DNA of 36,258 bases from Acholeplasmatales bacterium (GTDB lineage: Bacteria > Bacillota_I > Bacilli_A > Acholeplasmatales > Anaeroplasmataceae). The DNA lies in contig JAFPIE010000089.1 in assembly GCA_017388605.1 (NCBI GenBank), positions 1 to 36,258 on the forward strand, given 5' to 3'. Within the stretch, counting starts at the first letter, position 1; the number at the start of each line of letters is the position of its first letter. Positions 16,428-24,789 of the stretch are shown in pieces. A program made the translations under genes and the position numbers. The notes below the pieces were generated by a model. The model did no database searches and was not told the DNA's origin. It saw only the letters and a program-made list of their open reading frames with translations.

Positions 16428-16615
16428 TCCTGGTGAAGGAAAAGAAGTAGGTTTAAATTTTTAAGCTATAGAGAGCTCATGGTTGGTGGAAATGAGTACA
16501 AAATTTAAATTGAATTACATTCTGGAGGGAATTTAATGAGTGCCATACGTATGTATGGAACTAAGGTGGTACCGCGAAATATTCGTCCTTAGAGTAATCT
16601 AAGGGCGTTTTTTTA
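16428..16615 (+). promoter_or_regulatory. Tyrosine T-box leader of tyrS
   Basis: Canonical T-box. Stem I has the specifier-loop 5' side AAGAAGTA, an upper helix pairing 16452-16461 with 16500-16509, an AGAGAG bulge element and a GGTTGGTGG distal loop. The specifier is TAC (Tyr) at 16516-16518 in GAATTACATTCT, the same context in which glyQS has GGC. The antiterminator box AAGGTGGTACCGCG is at 16563-16576. The competing terminator pairs 16584-16593 with 16598-16607, then a T run. Uncharged tRNA-Tyr should switch tyrS on. Confidence 0.95.
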
Positions 16616-16636
16616 ATTTTAAAGGAGGAATTATTT

Positions 16637-17857
16637 ATGGGTATTTATGAAGAATTAGAGTGGAGAGGATTAATTAAGGATGTATCTGATCCATCATTGA
16701 AAGAGAAATTAAATGCAGGAGGACTTACCTTCTATATTGGAACCGATCCAACTGGAGATTCCTTACATATAGGGCATTTCTCTAGCTTTTTAATTTCAAA
16801 AAGATTAAAGGATGCAGGACATCATCCAATTTTACTTGTTGGTGGTGCAACAGGATTAATTGGAGATCCAAAGCCAGATGCAGAGCGTCCTATGATCACA
16901 AAGGAAGAGGTTTTACATAACTTCAATTGCCTTAAGGCTCAGGCTGAAAAGATCTTTGGCTTTGAGGTTGTAAATAACTACGATTGGATTAAGGATATTA
17001 ATGTCTTAGATTTCTTAAGAGATTATGGTAAATTCTTTAATGTAAACTATATGCTAAATAAGGATATTGTAGCTAGAAGATTAGCTGAAGGTATCACATT
17101 TACCGAATTCTCTTATATGATTTTACAGGCACTTGATTTTTGGTATTTAAATAAGACTAAGAATGTTACACTTGAGGTTGCAGGACAGGATCAGTGGGGT
17201 AATATTACTGCAGGTATCGAGCTTACAAGAAAGAAAGAGGGCAAAGAGGTATATGGCTTCACTATGCCACTTTTAACTAAGGCGGATGGTACAAAATTTG
17301 GTAAGACCAATGGTAAGGCAGTATGGCTTGATGCAAAGAAGACAAGTCCATATGAGATGTACCAATTCTTCATCAATAGTGAGGATTCCAAGGTTATTGA
17401 TTACTTAAAGTTCTTAACGTTCCTATCTAAGGAAGAAATTATGGAATTAGAGGAAAAGAATAAGGTTGCACCTCACCTAAGAGAAGCACATAAGGCACTT
17501 GCACATGAGGTAATTACCTTCTTACATGGTGAAGAGGCATACAATGAGGCAGTAAAGATTAGTGAGGCATTATTCTCCGGTAAGGTAAATGAGCTTACTG
17601 CAGATGAAATCCAAATGACAGAAAATGACCTACCTCTAGTTATGGGTAAGGATTATACCTTAGCTGAGGCATTAATCGAATGTGATTTAGCAAAATCAAA
17701 AAGAGAGGCTAGAGAATTCATTCGTAATGGTGCCGTATTAGTGAATGGGGAAAAGGTTACAGACGAGGCAGCCACCATTTCTAAGGATAAGGCTATCGAA
17801 GGTAGATATATTGTCCTAAGAAGAGGTAAAAAGCTTTACGCTTTATTAAAATACTAA
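16637..17857 (+). CDS. tyrS: Tyrosyl-tRNA synthetase
   Basis: Charges tRNA-Tyr. 406 aa, normal for the bacterial TyrRS. HIGH is present at 44-47 in DSLHIGHF, the second class I signature is KFGKT near residue 220 (KFGKS type), and tyrosine-pocket segments such as YMILQALDFWYL and AGQDQWGNI are clear. A C-terminal S4 RNA-binding domain covers about 340-400 (AKSKREAREFIRNGAVLVNG). Start behind AAAGGAGG. Controlled by the T-box upstream. Confidence 0.98.
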   Translation: MGIYEELEWRGLIKDVSDPSLKEKLNAGGLTFYIGTDPTGDSLHIGHFSSFLISKRLKDAGHHPILLVGGATGLIGDPKPDAERPMITKEEVLHNFNCLKAQAEKIFGFEVVNNYDWIKDINVLDFLRDYGKFFNVNYMLNKDIVARRLAEGITFTEFSYMILQALDFWYLNKTKNVTLEVAGQDQWGNITAGIELTRKKEGKEVYGFTMPLLTKADGTKFGKTNGKAVWLDAKKTSPYEMYQFFINSEDSKVIDYLKFLTFLSKEEIMELEEKNKVAPHLREAHKALAHEVITFLHGEEAYNEAVKISEALFSGKVNELTADEIQMTENDLPLVMGKDYTLAEALIECDLAKSKREAREFIRNGAVLVNGEKVTDEAATISKDKAIEGRYIVLRRGKKLYALLKY

Positions 17858-17864
17858 AGAGAAG

Positions 17865-17889
17865 CTCTGGGGAAACCCGGAGTTTTTTT
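17865..17889 (+). terminator. tyrS terminator
   Basis: Stem CTCTGGG/CCCGGAG with one G-T pair and loop GAAA, then seven T. Confidence 0.9.
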
Positions 17890-17933
17890 GATTATTTTGC
17901 AAAATTCTTAAATAAAATTAGAAGAAATCCATA

Positions 17934-17958
17934 AAAATGAGTACATTGTACACATTTT
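17934..17958. promoter_or_regulatory. 25-bp dyad upstream of icd
   Basis: Arms AAAATGAGTACA and TGTACACATTTT around a central T, with only one mismatched pair; the core GTACA-T-TGTAC is perfect. It ends 15 nt before the icd -35, a position suited to an operator. No T-tract follows, so it is not a terminator. Confidence 0.6.
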
Positions 17959-17973
17959 CACATTTTAAAAGAA

Positions 17974-18002
17974 TTGAGTTTTCTAGATATATTTTATATA
18001 AT
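17974..18002 (+). promoter_or_regulatory. icd promoter
   Basis: TTGAGT (17974-17979), 17-bp spacer, TATAAT (17997-18002). It lies inside the 5' extension of the open frame, supporting the later start at 18045. Confidence 0.8.
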
Positions 18003-18044
18003 AGATTGAATTTTAATAATTCTATGGTTTCGGAGGTAATGAAA

Positions 18045-19256
18045 ATGGAAAAGATTAAAATGACAACTCCACTTGTTGAAATGGATGGAGATGAAATGAC
18101 TCGTATTCTATGGAAGATGATTAAGGATGAGCTTATTTATCCTTTCGTAGATTTAAAAAGCGAGTATTATGATTTAGGATTAATGGAAAGAGAAAGGACA
18201 AAGGATCAGGTAACGATTGACTCTGCCAATGCGACAAAAAGATTAGGCGTTGCTGTAAAATGTGCAACTATTACGCCAAATAAGCAAAGAGTAGAGGAAT
18301 ACAATTTATCTGAAATGTGGAAGAGCCCTAATGGTACGATTCGTGCTATCTTGGATGGTACTGTATTTAGAGCACCTATTCTAATTGATCCTATTAAGCC
18401 TCAGGTAAAGAATTGGAAAAAGCCAATTACTATCGCAAGACATGCCTATGGTGATGTATATAAGGGAACAGAATTTAGAATTACAGAACCAGGCAAGGCA
18501 GAGCTTGTATTCACTGGTGAATCTGGCAATATCATGAGAGAAACCATCTATGATTTTGAATGTGGTGGAGTACTTCAGGGCTTATATAATAAGGATTCTT
18601 CTATAAAATCCTTCGCTCATTCTTGCTTTAAATATGCAATTTCTACGAAACAGGATTTATGGTTCTCAACAAAGGATACTATTTCTAAGAAATATGATCA
18701 GACATTTAAATTAATGTTTGAAGAGATTTATGAGAAGGAATATAAGGCAGAATTTGAAAAATTAGGCATTAAATATTTCTATACCTTAATCGATGATGCT
18801 GTAGCTAGAGTTATAAGAAGTGAGGGTGGCTATATTTGGGCATGCAAGAACTATGATGGTGATGTAATGAGTGATATGGTATCTACAGCCTTTGGCTCCT
18901 TAGCTATGATGACTTCTGTATTAGTTTCTCCAGACGGAAAATATGAATATGAAGCAGCTCATGGTACAGTTACGAGACATTATTATAAATATTTAAAGGG
19001 TGAGGAAACATCTACAAACCCTATGGCTACTATATTCGCATGGAGTGGTGCCTTAAGAAAAAGAGGAGAGCTTGATGGCCTTAAGGATTTAGTTGTATTT
19101 GCAGATAATTTAGAGGCTGCATCTATTGAAACCCTAATGCAGGGTACTATGACTAAGGATTTAGTTGGGTTAGTCGAGGATGGCTTTACATGCCATGCAG
19201 TAAATTCTTTAGAATTTATTCAGGCAATTCGTAAGAACCTAGAATTAAAATATTAA
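18045..19256 (+). CDS. icd: NADP-dependent isocitrate dehydrogenase, eukaryote-like type
   Basis: Oxidises isocitrate to 2-oxoglutarate + CO2. 403 aa from ATG 18045, which has GGAGG 8 nt upstream; the frame is open to 17937 but that part contains the promoter. It belongs to the homodimeric type II class also found in eukaryotes: [13 protein letters not shown] at the start, [13 protein letters not shown] for substrate binding, [26 protein letters not shown] with metal-binding Asp residues (motif longer in the protein), and [12 protein letters not shown] plus [13 protein letters not shown] for the NADP site. Own promoter and dyad; just upstream of acn-gltA. Confidence 0.95.
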   Translation: MEKIKMTTPLVEMDGDEMTRILWKMIKDELIYPFVDLKSEYYDLGLMERERTKDQVTIDSANATKRLGVAVKCATITPNKQRVEEYNLSEMWKSPNGTIRAILDGTVFRAPILIDPIKPQVKNWKKPITIARHAYGDVYKGTEFRITEPGKAELVFTGESGNIMRETIYDFECGGVLQGLYNKDSSIKSFAHSCFKYAISTKQDLWFSTKDTISKKYDQTFKLMFEEIYEKEYKAEFEKLGIKYFYTLIDDAVARVIRSEGGYIWACKNYDGDVMSDMVSTAFGSLAMMTSVLVSPDGKYEYEAAHGTVTRHYYKYLKGEETSTNPMATIFAWSGALRKRGELDGLKDLVVFADNLEAASIETLMQGTMTKDLVGLVEDGFTCHAVNSLEFIQAIRKNLELKY

Positions 19257-19260
19257 TTTT

Positions 19261-19284
19261 GAGAGCTTCGGCTCTCTTTTTTTC
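19261..19284 (+). terminator. icd terminator
   Basis: Stem GAGAGC/GCTCTC with a TTCG tetraloop and seven T, 4 nt after the stop. Confidence 0.95.
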
Positions 19285-19300
19285 TAATTTTTAACTAAGA

Positions 19301-19320
19301 AAGCGGTTGACAAACCGCTT
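19301..19320. promoter_or_regulatory. 20-bp operator-like dyad upstream of acn
   Basis: AAGCGGTT-GACA-AACCGCTT, perfect 8-bp arms. It is GC-richer than its surroundings and lies 37 nt before the TGA-extended -10 of acn-gltA. No U-tract follows. It looks like a repressor or activator site for the TCA operon and is unlike the dyad before icd. Confidence 0.6.
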
Positions 19321-19356
19321 AAAATATAAGGAATTGTCGATTTTTCCGAATTTCTA

Positions 19357-19365
19357 TGATATAAT
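19357..19365 (+). promoter_or_regulatory. Extended -10 promoter of acn-gltA
   Basis: TGATATAAT at 19357-19365. The best -35 candidates, TTGTCG at 19334 (20-bp spacer) or TCGATT at 19337 (17 bp), are weak, suggesting activator dependence or use of the extended -10. Confidence 0.65.
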
Positions 19366-19401
19366 GTGATAAATCTTTTGTATTTTTGGAGGGGACCTAT
19401 A

Positions 19402-21267
19402 ATGAAAAAGACATTAACATATAAAATATTAGATGCTCACAAGGTAAGTGAGGATTTAGAAAATAATAAAATGAGCATTAAAATTGACCAAACCTTAACA
19501 CAGGATGCAACAGGTACTATGGCATACTTAGAATTCATATCCTTTGGTATTGATAAGGTTAAAACAGATTTATCTGTTTCCTATGTCGATCATAATACAT
19601 TACAAAATGGATTTATGAATGCAGATGACCATAAGTTTTTACAAACGGTTGCTGATAAATACGGTATCGTATTTTCTAAGGCAGGTAATGGTATATGTCA
19701 CCAGGTAAATGTAGAACGCTTTGCTGTACCTGGAAGAACAATTCTAGGTTCTGATTCCCATACACCTACATCTAGTGGTGTTGGTGCACTTGCGATTGGT
19801 GCTGGTGGACTTGATGTTGCTTGCGCAATGGCAGGTATGCCTTTTACTATCGTAAGACCAAAGGTTGTCGGTGTTAAATTATTAAATAAATTAAGAAATG
19901 GCGTATCCGCTAAGGATATTATTATTCACCTAATAGGATTAATGACCGTAAAGGGTGGAGTAAATAAGGTTATTGAATATTATGGAGATGGTGTTAAAAC
20001 ATTATCTGTACCTGAGCGTGCAACGATTTGTAATATGGGTGCAGAGCTAGGCGCAACATCTTCCGTCTTCCCATCAGATGAAATCACAAAGGAATTCTTA
20101 AGATTACAAGGAAGAGTAGAGGATTATAAGGAATTATCTAGTGATGAGGGATGTCGATATGATGAGGATATCACTATTGATTTAGCTACATTAGAGCCAG
20201 AGGCTTCCTGCCCTAATTCTCCAGATAATGTAAAACTAGTATCTCTGCTTAAGGATATTAAGGTAGATCAGGTATTAATTGGTTCTTGTACAAATTCAAG
20301 CTATTATGATTTCGTTAAGGTTGCATCTATCCTAAAGGGTAAAAAGATTCATAAGGATGTTTCCTTAGGTATCGCTCCAGGCTCACAGCAGGTACTTCAA
20401 ATGATTACTAAAAATGGTATTTTAGATGTATTACTAGAGGCTGGTGCTAGAATATTAGAATCTGCATGTGGACCTTGTATTGGTATGGGTCAATCCCCTG
20501 CAACAGATGCAGTATCCTTACGTACCTTCAATAGAAATTTCTATGGTAGAAGTGGTACAAATTCAGCAAAGGTATATTTAGTTTCACCTGAGGTTGCTGC
20601 ATTATCTGCAGTAAATGGCTATATTTCAAGCCCACTTGGTATGGAATTGAATGAATTTAGTATGGATGTTGAATATCCAAAGTGTGATTCCTTATTATAT
20701 AAGCCAACATTTGCATCTGAGGTTGTGATGGGACCAAACATTAAGCCAATTCCAAAGTTTTCACCTATCGGCAATAATTTCAATGCTAAGGTAATGATTT
20801 CACTAGAGGATAATATTACAACAGACCATATTATGCCAGCAGGTGCTAAGGTATTACCTTATAGATCGAATATTGAAAAGATTAGTGAATTTGTATTCTC
20901 TAATATTGATGAGGGCTTCTCCAAAAGATGCCTTGATAATGGCGCTGGTGTTATCGTTGCGAAAACAAATTATGGTCAGGGCTCAAGCCGTGAGCATGCC
21001 GCTATTGCACCAAGATATTTAGGTATTAAGGCAGTTATTGCATCATCATTTGCTAGAATTCATAAAAAGAATTTAATTAATTTTGGTATTTTACCAATAG
21101 AGCTTGATATTGAGGCGGATTTATTTGATGAAATTAATGTTTCCTTTGATAAGGAAACCATTAAGGTTACAAACAAAACAAAGGGTAAGAGTTACGAAAG
21201 GGTATTAGATCTTACACCAGAGGAATATAATTTAATTCAAGTTGGTGGATTATTAAATACCTTCTAA
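19402..21267 (+). CDS. acn: Aconitate hydratase
   Basis: Isomerises citrate to isocitrate with a 4Fe-4S cluster. 621 aa from ATG 19402, which follows GGAGGGG; the open frame to 19366 overlaps the -10. This is the shorter aconitase class (about 640 aa), not the 900-aa AcnA. Cluster cysteines are in GSCTNS (about 296) and CGPCIGMG (about 356 and 359). Substrate residues appear in LGSDSHTPTSSGVGALAIGAGG and in the C-terminal swivel domain GQGSSREHAAIAPRYLG. Followed 12 nt later by gltA. Its cluster could be supplied by the Nfu protein at 8496. Confidence 0.96.
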   Translation: MKKTLTYKILDAHKVSEDLENNKMSIKIDQTLTQDATGTMAYLEFISFGIDKVKTDLSVSYVDHNTLQNGFMNADDHKFLQTVADKYGIVFSKAGNGICHQVNVERFAVPGRTILGSDSHTPTSSGVGALAIGAGGLDVACAMAGMPFTIVRPKVVGVKLLNKLRNGVSAKDIIIHLIGLMTVKGGVNKVIEYYGDGVKTLSVPERATICNMGAELGATSSVFPSDEITKEFLRLQGRVEDYKELSSDEGCRYDEDITIDLATLEPEASCPNSPDNVKLVSLLKDIKVDQVLIGSCTNSSYYDFVKVASILKGKKIHKDVSLGIAPGSQQVLQMITKNGILDVLLEAGARILESACGPCIGMGQSPATDAVSLRTFNRNFYGRSGTNSAKVYLVSPEVAALSAVNGYISSPLGMELNEFSMDVEYPKCDSLLYKPTFASEVVMGPNIKPIPKFSPIGNNFNAKVMISLEDNITTDHIMPAGAKVLPYRSNIEKISEFVFSNIDEGFSKRCLDNGAGVIVAKTNYGQGSSREHAAIAPRYLGIKAVIASSFARIHKKNLINFGILPIELDIEADLFDEINVSFDKETIKVTNKTKGKSYERVLDLTPEEYNLIQVGGLLNTF

Positions 21268-21279
21268 AGGAGGGATATT

Positions 21280-22584
21280 ATGGATGATTATTTTTTATTA
21301 GAAAAATATCATGATTTACTAGAGGATGGTGCTATTCCATCAGATTTATACGATAAATATGATGTAAAAAGAGGACTTAGAAATAATAATGGTACTGGAG
21401 TATTAGTTGGTTTAACTAAGGTAGCCGAGGTATCTGGTTATTATGTTGAGGATGGCGTTAAGCTTCCAAAGGAAGGTAATCTATATTATAGAGGGATTGA
21501 TATTCGTGATGTAGCTAAAATGGCAGGTGATGATTTTGGCTATGAGAATACATGCTTCCTACTATTATTTGGTCATTACCCAAATCAAACAGAATCAAAA
21601 ATCTTTAAGGCAGTGATTCGAGACCAATATGAGTTACCTGAGGGATTTATGGAAAATATTATTCTAAAGAATCCATCAAAATCCTTGATGAATCATATGA
21701 CAAGAAGTATTTTATCCTTGTATTCCTTTTATGAGGATCCAGATAATATTGAAGGCTTTGAGCTAATAAAGAAGGGTGTTTCCCTAATTTCAAAGATGCC
21801 TGCAATCATGGCCTATTCCTTACAAACAAAAACACATTATTTAGACCATGATTCCTTACATATTCATTTCCCAAAGAAGGAATATTCCTTCGCTGAAAAT
21901 ATTTTATATTTATCTAGAAATGATGGTAAATTTACAGAGCTTGAGGCAAAGACATTAGATATGTGCTTAATGGTTCATGCAGACCATGGTGGAGGAAACA
22001 ATAGTGCCTTTGTTGGTACGGTAGTTTCATCTACCCTAACAGATATCTATTCTATGGTTGCCGCATCTATGTGCTCCTTAAAGGGCCCAAGACATGGTGG
22101 AGCCAATATGGCTGTTTTGGATATGATGACGGAAGTAGAAAAGGAAATCGGATTAAATCCTACAGATCTAGAATTAAATACAATTATTCAAAGATTATTG
22201 AATAAGGATTTCTTTGATCATTCTGGATTAATCTATGGTGTTGGACATGCGATTTATACTATGTCTGATCCAAGAGCTGAGCTTTTAAGAGAAGTAGCCT
22301 ATAAGCTAACATTAGAAAAGCATTCAGAGAAATTTGAATTATATAAAAGATTCGAACAGCTTGCTGTAAAGGCATTAGAGAAAAAAACAGGCAAGGCTGC
22401 CTGTGTTAATGTCGATTTCTATAGTGGATTGATTTATGAAATGCTAAACATTCCAAGAGATTTATTCATTCCATTATTCAGTGTTGCAAGAGTTGTTGGA
22501 TGGGTATCTCATGATATTGAGAATTTATTATATTCGAATAAGATTGTAAGACCTGCAACAAAATATGTAGGAGATAAGAAGTAA
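21280..22584 (+). CDS. gltA: Citrate synthase
   Basis: Condenses oxaloacetate and acetyl-CoA. 434 aa. The catalytic triad is visible: His 233 in VHADHGGGNNSAF, His 322 in GVGHAIYTMSDPRA, and Asp about 379 in NVDFYSGLIYEML. A somewhat long N-terminal region precedes YYRGIDIRDVAK. The second glycine-rich loop reads KGPRHGGAN. It is cotranscribed with acn; with icd the set forms the oxidative branch leading to 2-oxoglutarate and glutamate. No other TCA genes are in the window. Confidence 0.97.
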   Translation: MDDYFLLEKYHDLLEDGAIPSDLYDKYDVKRGLRNNNGTGVLVGLTKVAEVSGYYVEDGVKLPKEGNLYYRGIDIRDVAKMAGDDFGYENTCFLLLFGHYPNQTESKIFKAVIRDQYELPEGFMENIILKNPSKSLMNHMTRSILSLYSFYEDPDNIEGFELIKKGVSLISKMPAIMAYSLQTKTHYLDHDSLHIHFPKKEYSFAENILYLSRNDGKFTELEAKTLDMCLMVHADHGGGNNSAFVGTVVSSTLTDIYSMVAASMCSLKGPRHGGANMAVLDMMTEVEKEIGLNPTDLELNTIIQRLLNKDFFDHSGLIYGVGHAIYTMSDPRAELLREVAYKLTLEKHSEKFELYKRFEQLAVKALEKKTGKAACVNVDFYSGLIYEMLNIPRDLFIPLFSVARVVGWVSHDIENLLYSNKIVRPATKYVGDKK

Positions 22585-22605
22585 TTGGGCGACCAATTAC
22601 TTTTT
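22582..22605 (+). terminator. First terminator after gltA
   Basis: Stem TAATTGG/CCAATTA with a GCGA tetraloop, overlapping the stop codon, followed by CTTTTTAATTT. Confidence 0.8.
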
Positions 22606-22624
22606 AATTTATCTATAGAAAAGA

Positions 22625-22658
22625 AAAGGATGGCATTTCTGCCATCCTTTCCTTTTTG
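22625..22658 (+). terminator. Second terminator after gltA
   Basis: Perfect 11-bp stem AAAGGATGGCA/TGCCATCCTTT, loop TTTC, then CCTTTTT. Backs up the weaker hairpin just upstream. Confidence 0.9.
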
Positions 22659-22713
22659 GGAGAGATTATTTTGAAAAGTTATTTTTCTTTTAGCATCTAT
22701 ATAATAACACCTA

Positions 22714-22727
22714 TGAAAGCGTTTGTA
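22714..22727. promoter_or_regulatory. cre-like site
   Basis: TGAAAGCGTTTGTA matches the cre consensus TGWAANCGNTNWCA in 12 of 14 positions with the CG core intact. It is about 145 nt upstream of the next -10 (22872) and 130 nt after gltA, so its target is unclear. Confidence 0.35.
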
Positions 22728-22793
22728 AACCCCTTTTTTATATTTTTTTAAATTTTTTTACTAAATTTTTTCGGGAATTTGTTTAAAAACGAT

Positions 22794-22851
22794 GAAATTG
22801 TATAAATTAGTGATAGTTTCATATATCAATATGATAGTAGAAATTGTATAA
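22794..22851 (+). repeat. Direct 12-bp repeat with TGATAGT half-sites
   Basis: GAAATTGTATAA occurs at 22794-22805 and 22840-22851. Between them TGATAGT occurs twice (22811 and 22832), and TGATA at 22811 is mirrored by TATCA at 22824-22828. TGATAGT is also the half-site of the 14112-14128 dyad. Just upstream of the promoter at 22869. Confidence 0.55.
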
Positions 22852-22868
22852 CGAATTCAAAAAAAGTA

Positions 22869-22877
22869 TGTTATACT
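22869..22877 (+). promoter_or_regulatory. Extended -10 of the cvfB operon
   Basis: TGTTATACT at 22869-22877, 29 nt before the first start codon. No -35 at good spacing is visible. Confidence 0.55.
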
Positions 22878-22906
22878 TAATACGTATACATAAGTAGGTG
22901 ATTTTA

Positions 22907-23314
22907 ATGGATCGTAGAGGCTTTTTGCTTGAAATGAGAAAAGCACATCAGCTAAAGGGGCTAAAGCCTTGTTATGTCATGATAAATCTAAGATTAGATA
23001 AACCCTATCATGGGGAATATATAATGTCTATAAGAGAAGATAAATTATATTTTCAAAAGATCAATCGTTTTTTTGGAATGCTAAGACCTGATTCTGATTT
23101 TGAAATTACAATTACGGAATACAGCTATTTCAAAATAGAAATTAAAAAGGCTAGAGCATCACTTATTTTATATAAAGATAATGGAGATTATATATCTATG
23201 GATTACATGATAGGTACAAAGGAATCCTTTTCTACAGAGGATAATATAGAAAGGATTACAAAATGCTTTTTAGAGCTTAAGCTCCATAGAATGGAGGTAA
23301 AAGATGGCGAATAA
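22907..23314 (+). CDS. 135-aa soluble protein, unknown
   Basis: Start ATG 22907 behind AAGTAGGTGA; a start at 22898 would lie inside the ribosome site. No membrane segment. The middle (about 22-105) alternates charged and hydrophobic residues in short strands (CYVMINLRLDK, GEYIMSIREDKLYFQKI, FEITITEYSYFKIEIKKA, ASLILYKDNGDYISM), suggesting a small beta barrel or PH-like fold, with a helix at the end (NIERITKCFLELKLHRM). I do not recognise a family. Its 3' end overlaps the next small gene by 11 nt; first gene of the cvfB operon. Confidence 0.75.
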   Translation: MDRRGFLLEMRKAHQLKGLKPCYVMINLRLDKPYHGEYIMSIREDKLYFQKINRFFGMLRPDSDFEITITEYSYFKIEIKKARASLILYKDNGDYISMDYMIGTKESFSTEDNIERITKCFLELKLHRMEVKDGE

Positions 23315-23456
23315 GGAATTGACACAAGACCAAAAGGATTTAATTAAAAAATATGAATCCGGCAAAAAAACTACTCCAAAGGATACATTTAAGGATAAAA
23401 GATCAATGTATCAGGAGCAAACCGATAGAAATTATAAGGATGGTGATAGGAATTGA
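23304..23456 (+). CDS. 50-aa charged protein, unknown
   Basis: ATG 23304 with GGAGGTAAA 6 nt upstream (inside the previous gene) is a strong initiation site. The 50-aa product is hydrophilic, Lys/Asp-rich, and probably disordered apart from an N-terminal helix (LTQDQKDLIKKYE). Its TGA overlaps the TTG start of cvfB in TTGA, and its start overlaps the previous gene by 11 nt. This double overlap supports it as a real, translationally coupled gene. Confidence 0.75.
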   Translation: MANKELTQDQKDLIKKYESGKKTTPKDTFKDKRSMYQEQTDRNYKDGDRN

Positions 23457-24301
23457 TTACCATAGGAGAGTATCAAACATTAACTGTTGCGAGAGTGTCC
23501 GATTTAGGATATATGCTAACAGATAATAAGGATGAGGTATTACTTCATTTTAAGCAAGCGAAAAATACCTATAAGGAAGGAGATTCCGTTAAAGTATTTA
23601 TTTATGCCGATAAGGCAAAAAGATTAACGGCAACAGAGGCGATAGTTTCTGCAACGATAGAGGATGCAGGCTTTGCGACTGTTGTAGAAATATTACCTGG
23701 TGCTGGTGTATTTGTGAATATTAATACACCAAAGGATTTATTATTATCTAAGGATTATTTACCTTATGATGAAAGAAAATGGCCAAATATTGGGGATAAG
23801 GTTTTTATAAGATTAAAGATTAAGCATGATATTTTAACAGCTAAGCCTTTAAATCGTTTTGATATTAAAAGCATCAAATCGGACTTAAGATATGCGGATA
23901 ATGAGCAGGTAGAAGGCTATGTATGCCATTTTTCTGAAAAGGGTATGGGGATTGTCACAAAGGATATTAAATATGTATTTGTGCCTTATACACAGCTAAG
24001 AGGAGATTACCATATGGGAGAAGAGGTAATGGTTACCATTACAAAAGAGACGGACAATGAATATTATGGTACATTAAATCAGCATAAGGAAATTCAAATG
24101 GTTGAGGATAGAGAGATTATTTTAGATTATTTAAGGGGTCATCATGGAGTAATGAAGCTTACTGCAAAATCCTCTGCAGAGGAGGTAGAGGCATTACTTG
24201 GTATGTCAAGAAAAGCCTTCAAAAGAGCTTATGGCGGATTATATAAGGATGAGCTTATTACCTTTGATGAAGAAAAGACTCTACTAAAGGATTATAAATA
24301 A
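23453..24301 (+). CDS. cvfB: CvfB-like S1-domain RNA-binding protein
   Basis: 282 aa, full length for the CvfB/YitL family. Three S1-like beta barrels: about 1-65 (GEYQTLTVARVSDLGYMLTD), 66-140 (ATVVEILPGAGVFVNI ... KDLLLSKDYLP) and 150-215 (EGYVCHFSEKGMGIVTKDIKYVFVPYTQL), then a C-terminal winged helix (LLGMSRKAFKRAYGGLYKDELI). In S. aureus CvfB binds RNA and affects virulence gene expression. Start is TTG overlapping the stop of the 50-aa gene, with AAGGATGGTG upstream. Confidence 0.92.
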   Translation: MITIGEYQTLTVARVSDLGYMLTDNKDEVLLHFKQAKNTYKEGDSVKVFIYADKAKRLTATEAIVSATIEDAGFATVVEILPGAGVFVNINTPKDLLLSKDYLPYDERKWPNIGDKVFIRLKIKHDILTAKPLNRFDIKSIKSDLRYADNEQVEGYVCHFSEKGMGIVTKDIKYVFVPYTQLRGDYHMGEEVMVTITKETDNEYYGTLNQHKEIQMVEDREIILDYLRGHHGVMKLTAKSSAEEVEALLGMSRKAFKRAYGGLYKDELITFDEEKTLLKDYK

Positions 24302-24313
24302 GAGGTGATTCTC

Positions 24314-24775
24314 TTGAAAAAAAAGCTTAGATTCGTTTCAGAAATAGTTATAAATGCATTTCTTTTCGCTTTAGTTGTTTTAGGCGTAATTCTTTTATAT
24401 GTCACTGCTAAACAACCAGATGTTTTATCTTATTTAAATGATTATGAAAAGAGGATTATTGATGCATCCTTATTATTCTTTATCATTGGTATAATACTTG
24501 CCGTTTTCATCCTTGGAATTATTGTTTTATGTGTAATTCATAAGGCTTCAAGTATTAAAAGAATTCTATCCATTTTTACTGCAGGATTACTTGCGATTCC
24601 ACTTACTGGAATCTTTGTATCCTTATGTAAGAATAATGGTGCACAGATTGCTGTATTAGTTTTATTATTAATTACTTATTTAGGTAATATTGCTTATCAA
24701 ATCTATTTATTAATTACAGATAGTAAAAAAATAGATAAGAAGGAAGATAATTATTTTAAAGAATTAACGCAATAA
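24314..24775 (+). CDS. Four-TM membrane protein, unknown
   Basis: Start TTG 24314 with GAGGTGATT before it; the GTG at 24305 is part of that ribosome site. 153 aa with four hydrophobic segments at about 10-30, 50-75, 85-105 and 112-135, short loops, a basic N-terminus (MKKKLR) and a charged cytosolic tail (KKIDKKEDNYFKELTQ). No recognised motif. It lies 12 nt after cvfB and 14 nt before the HTH-TM gene, in the same operon. Confidence 0.8.
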   Translation: MKKKLRFVSEIVINAFLFALVVLGVILLYVTAKQPDVLSYLNDYEKRIIDASLLFFIIGIILAVFILGIIVLCVIHKASSIKRILSIFTAGLLAIPLTGIFVSLCKNNGAQIAVLVLLLITYLGNIAYQIYLLITDSKKIDKKEDNYFKELTQ

Positions 24776-24789
24776 AATAGGAGGTCTTT

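Noticed and set aside
16452..16509. TAC at 16497-16499 as the T-box specifier
   Set aside because: It lies next to the upper helix of stem I. The TAC at 16516-16518 sits in GAATTACATTCT opposite AAGAAGTA, which matches the canonical specifier loop.
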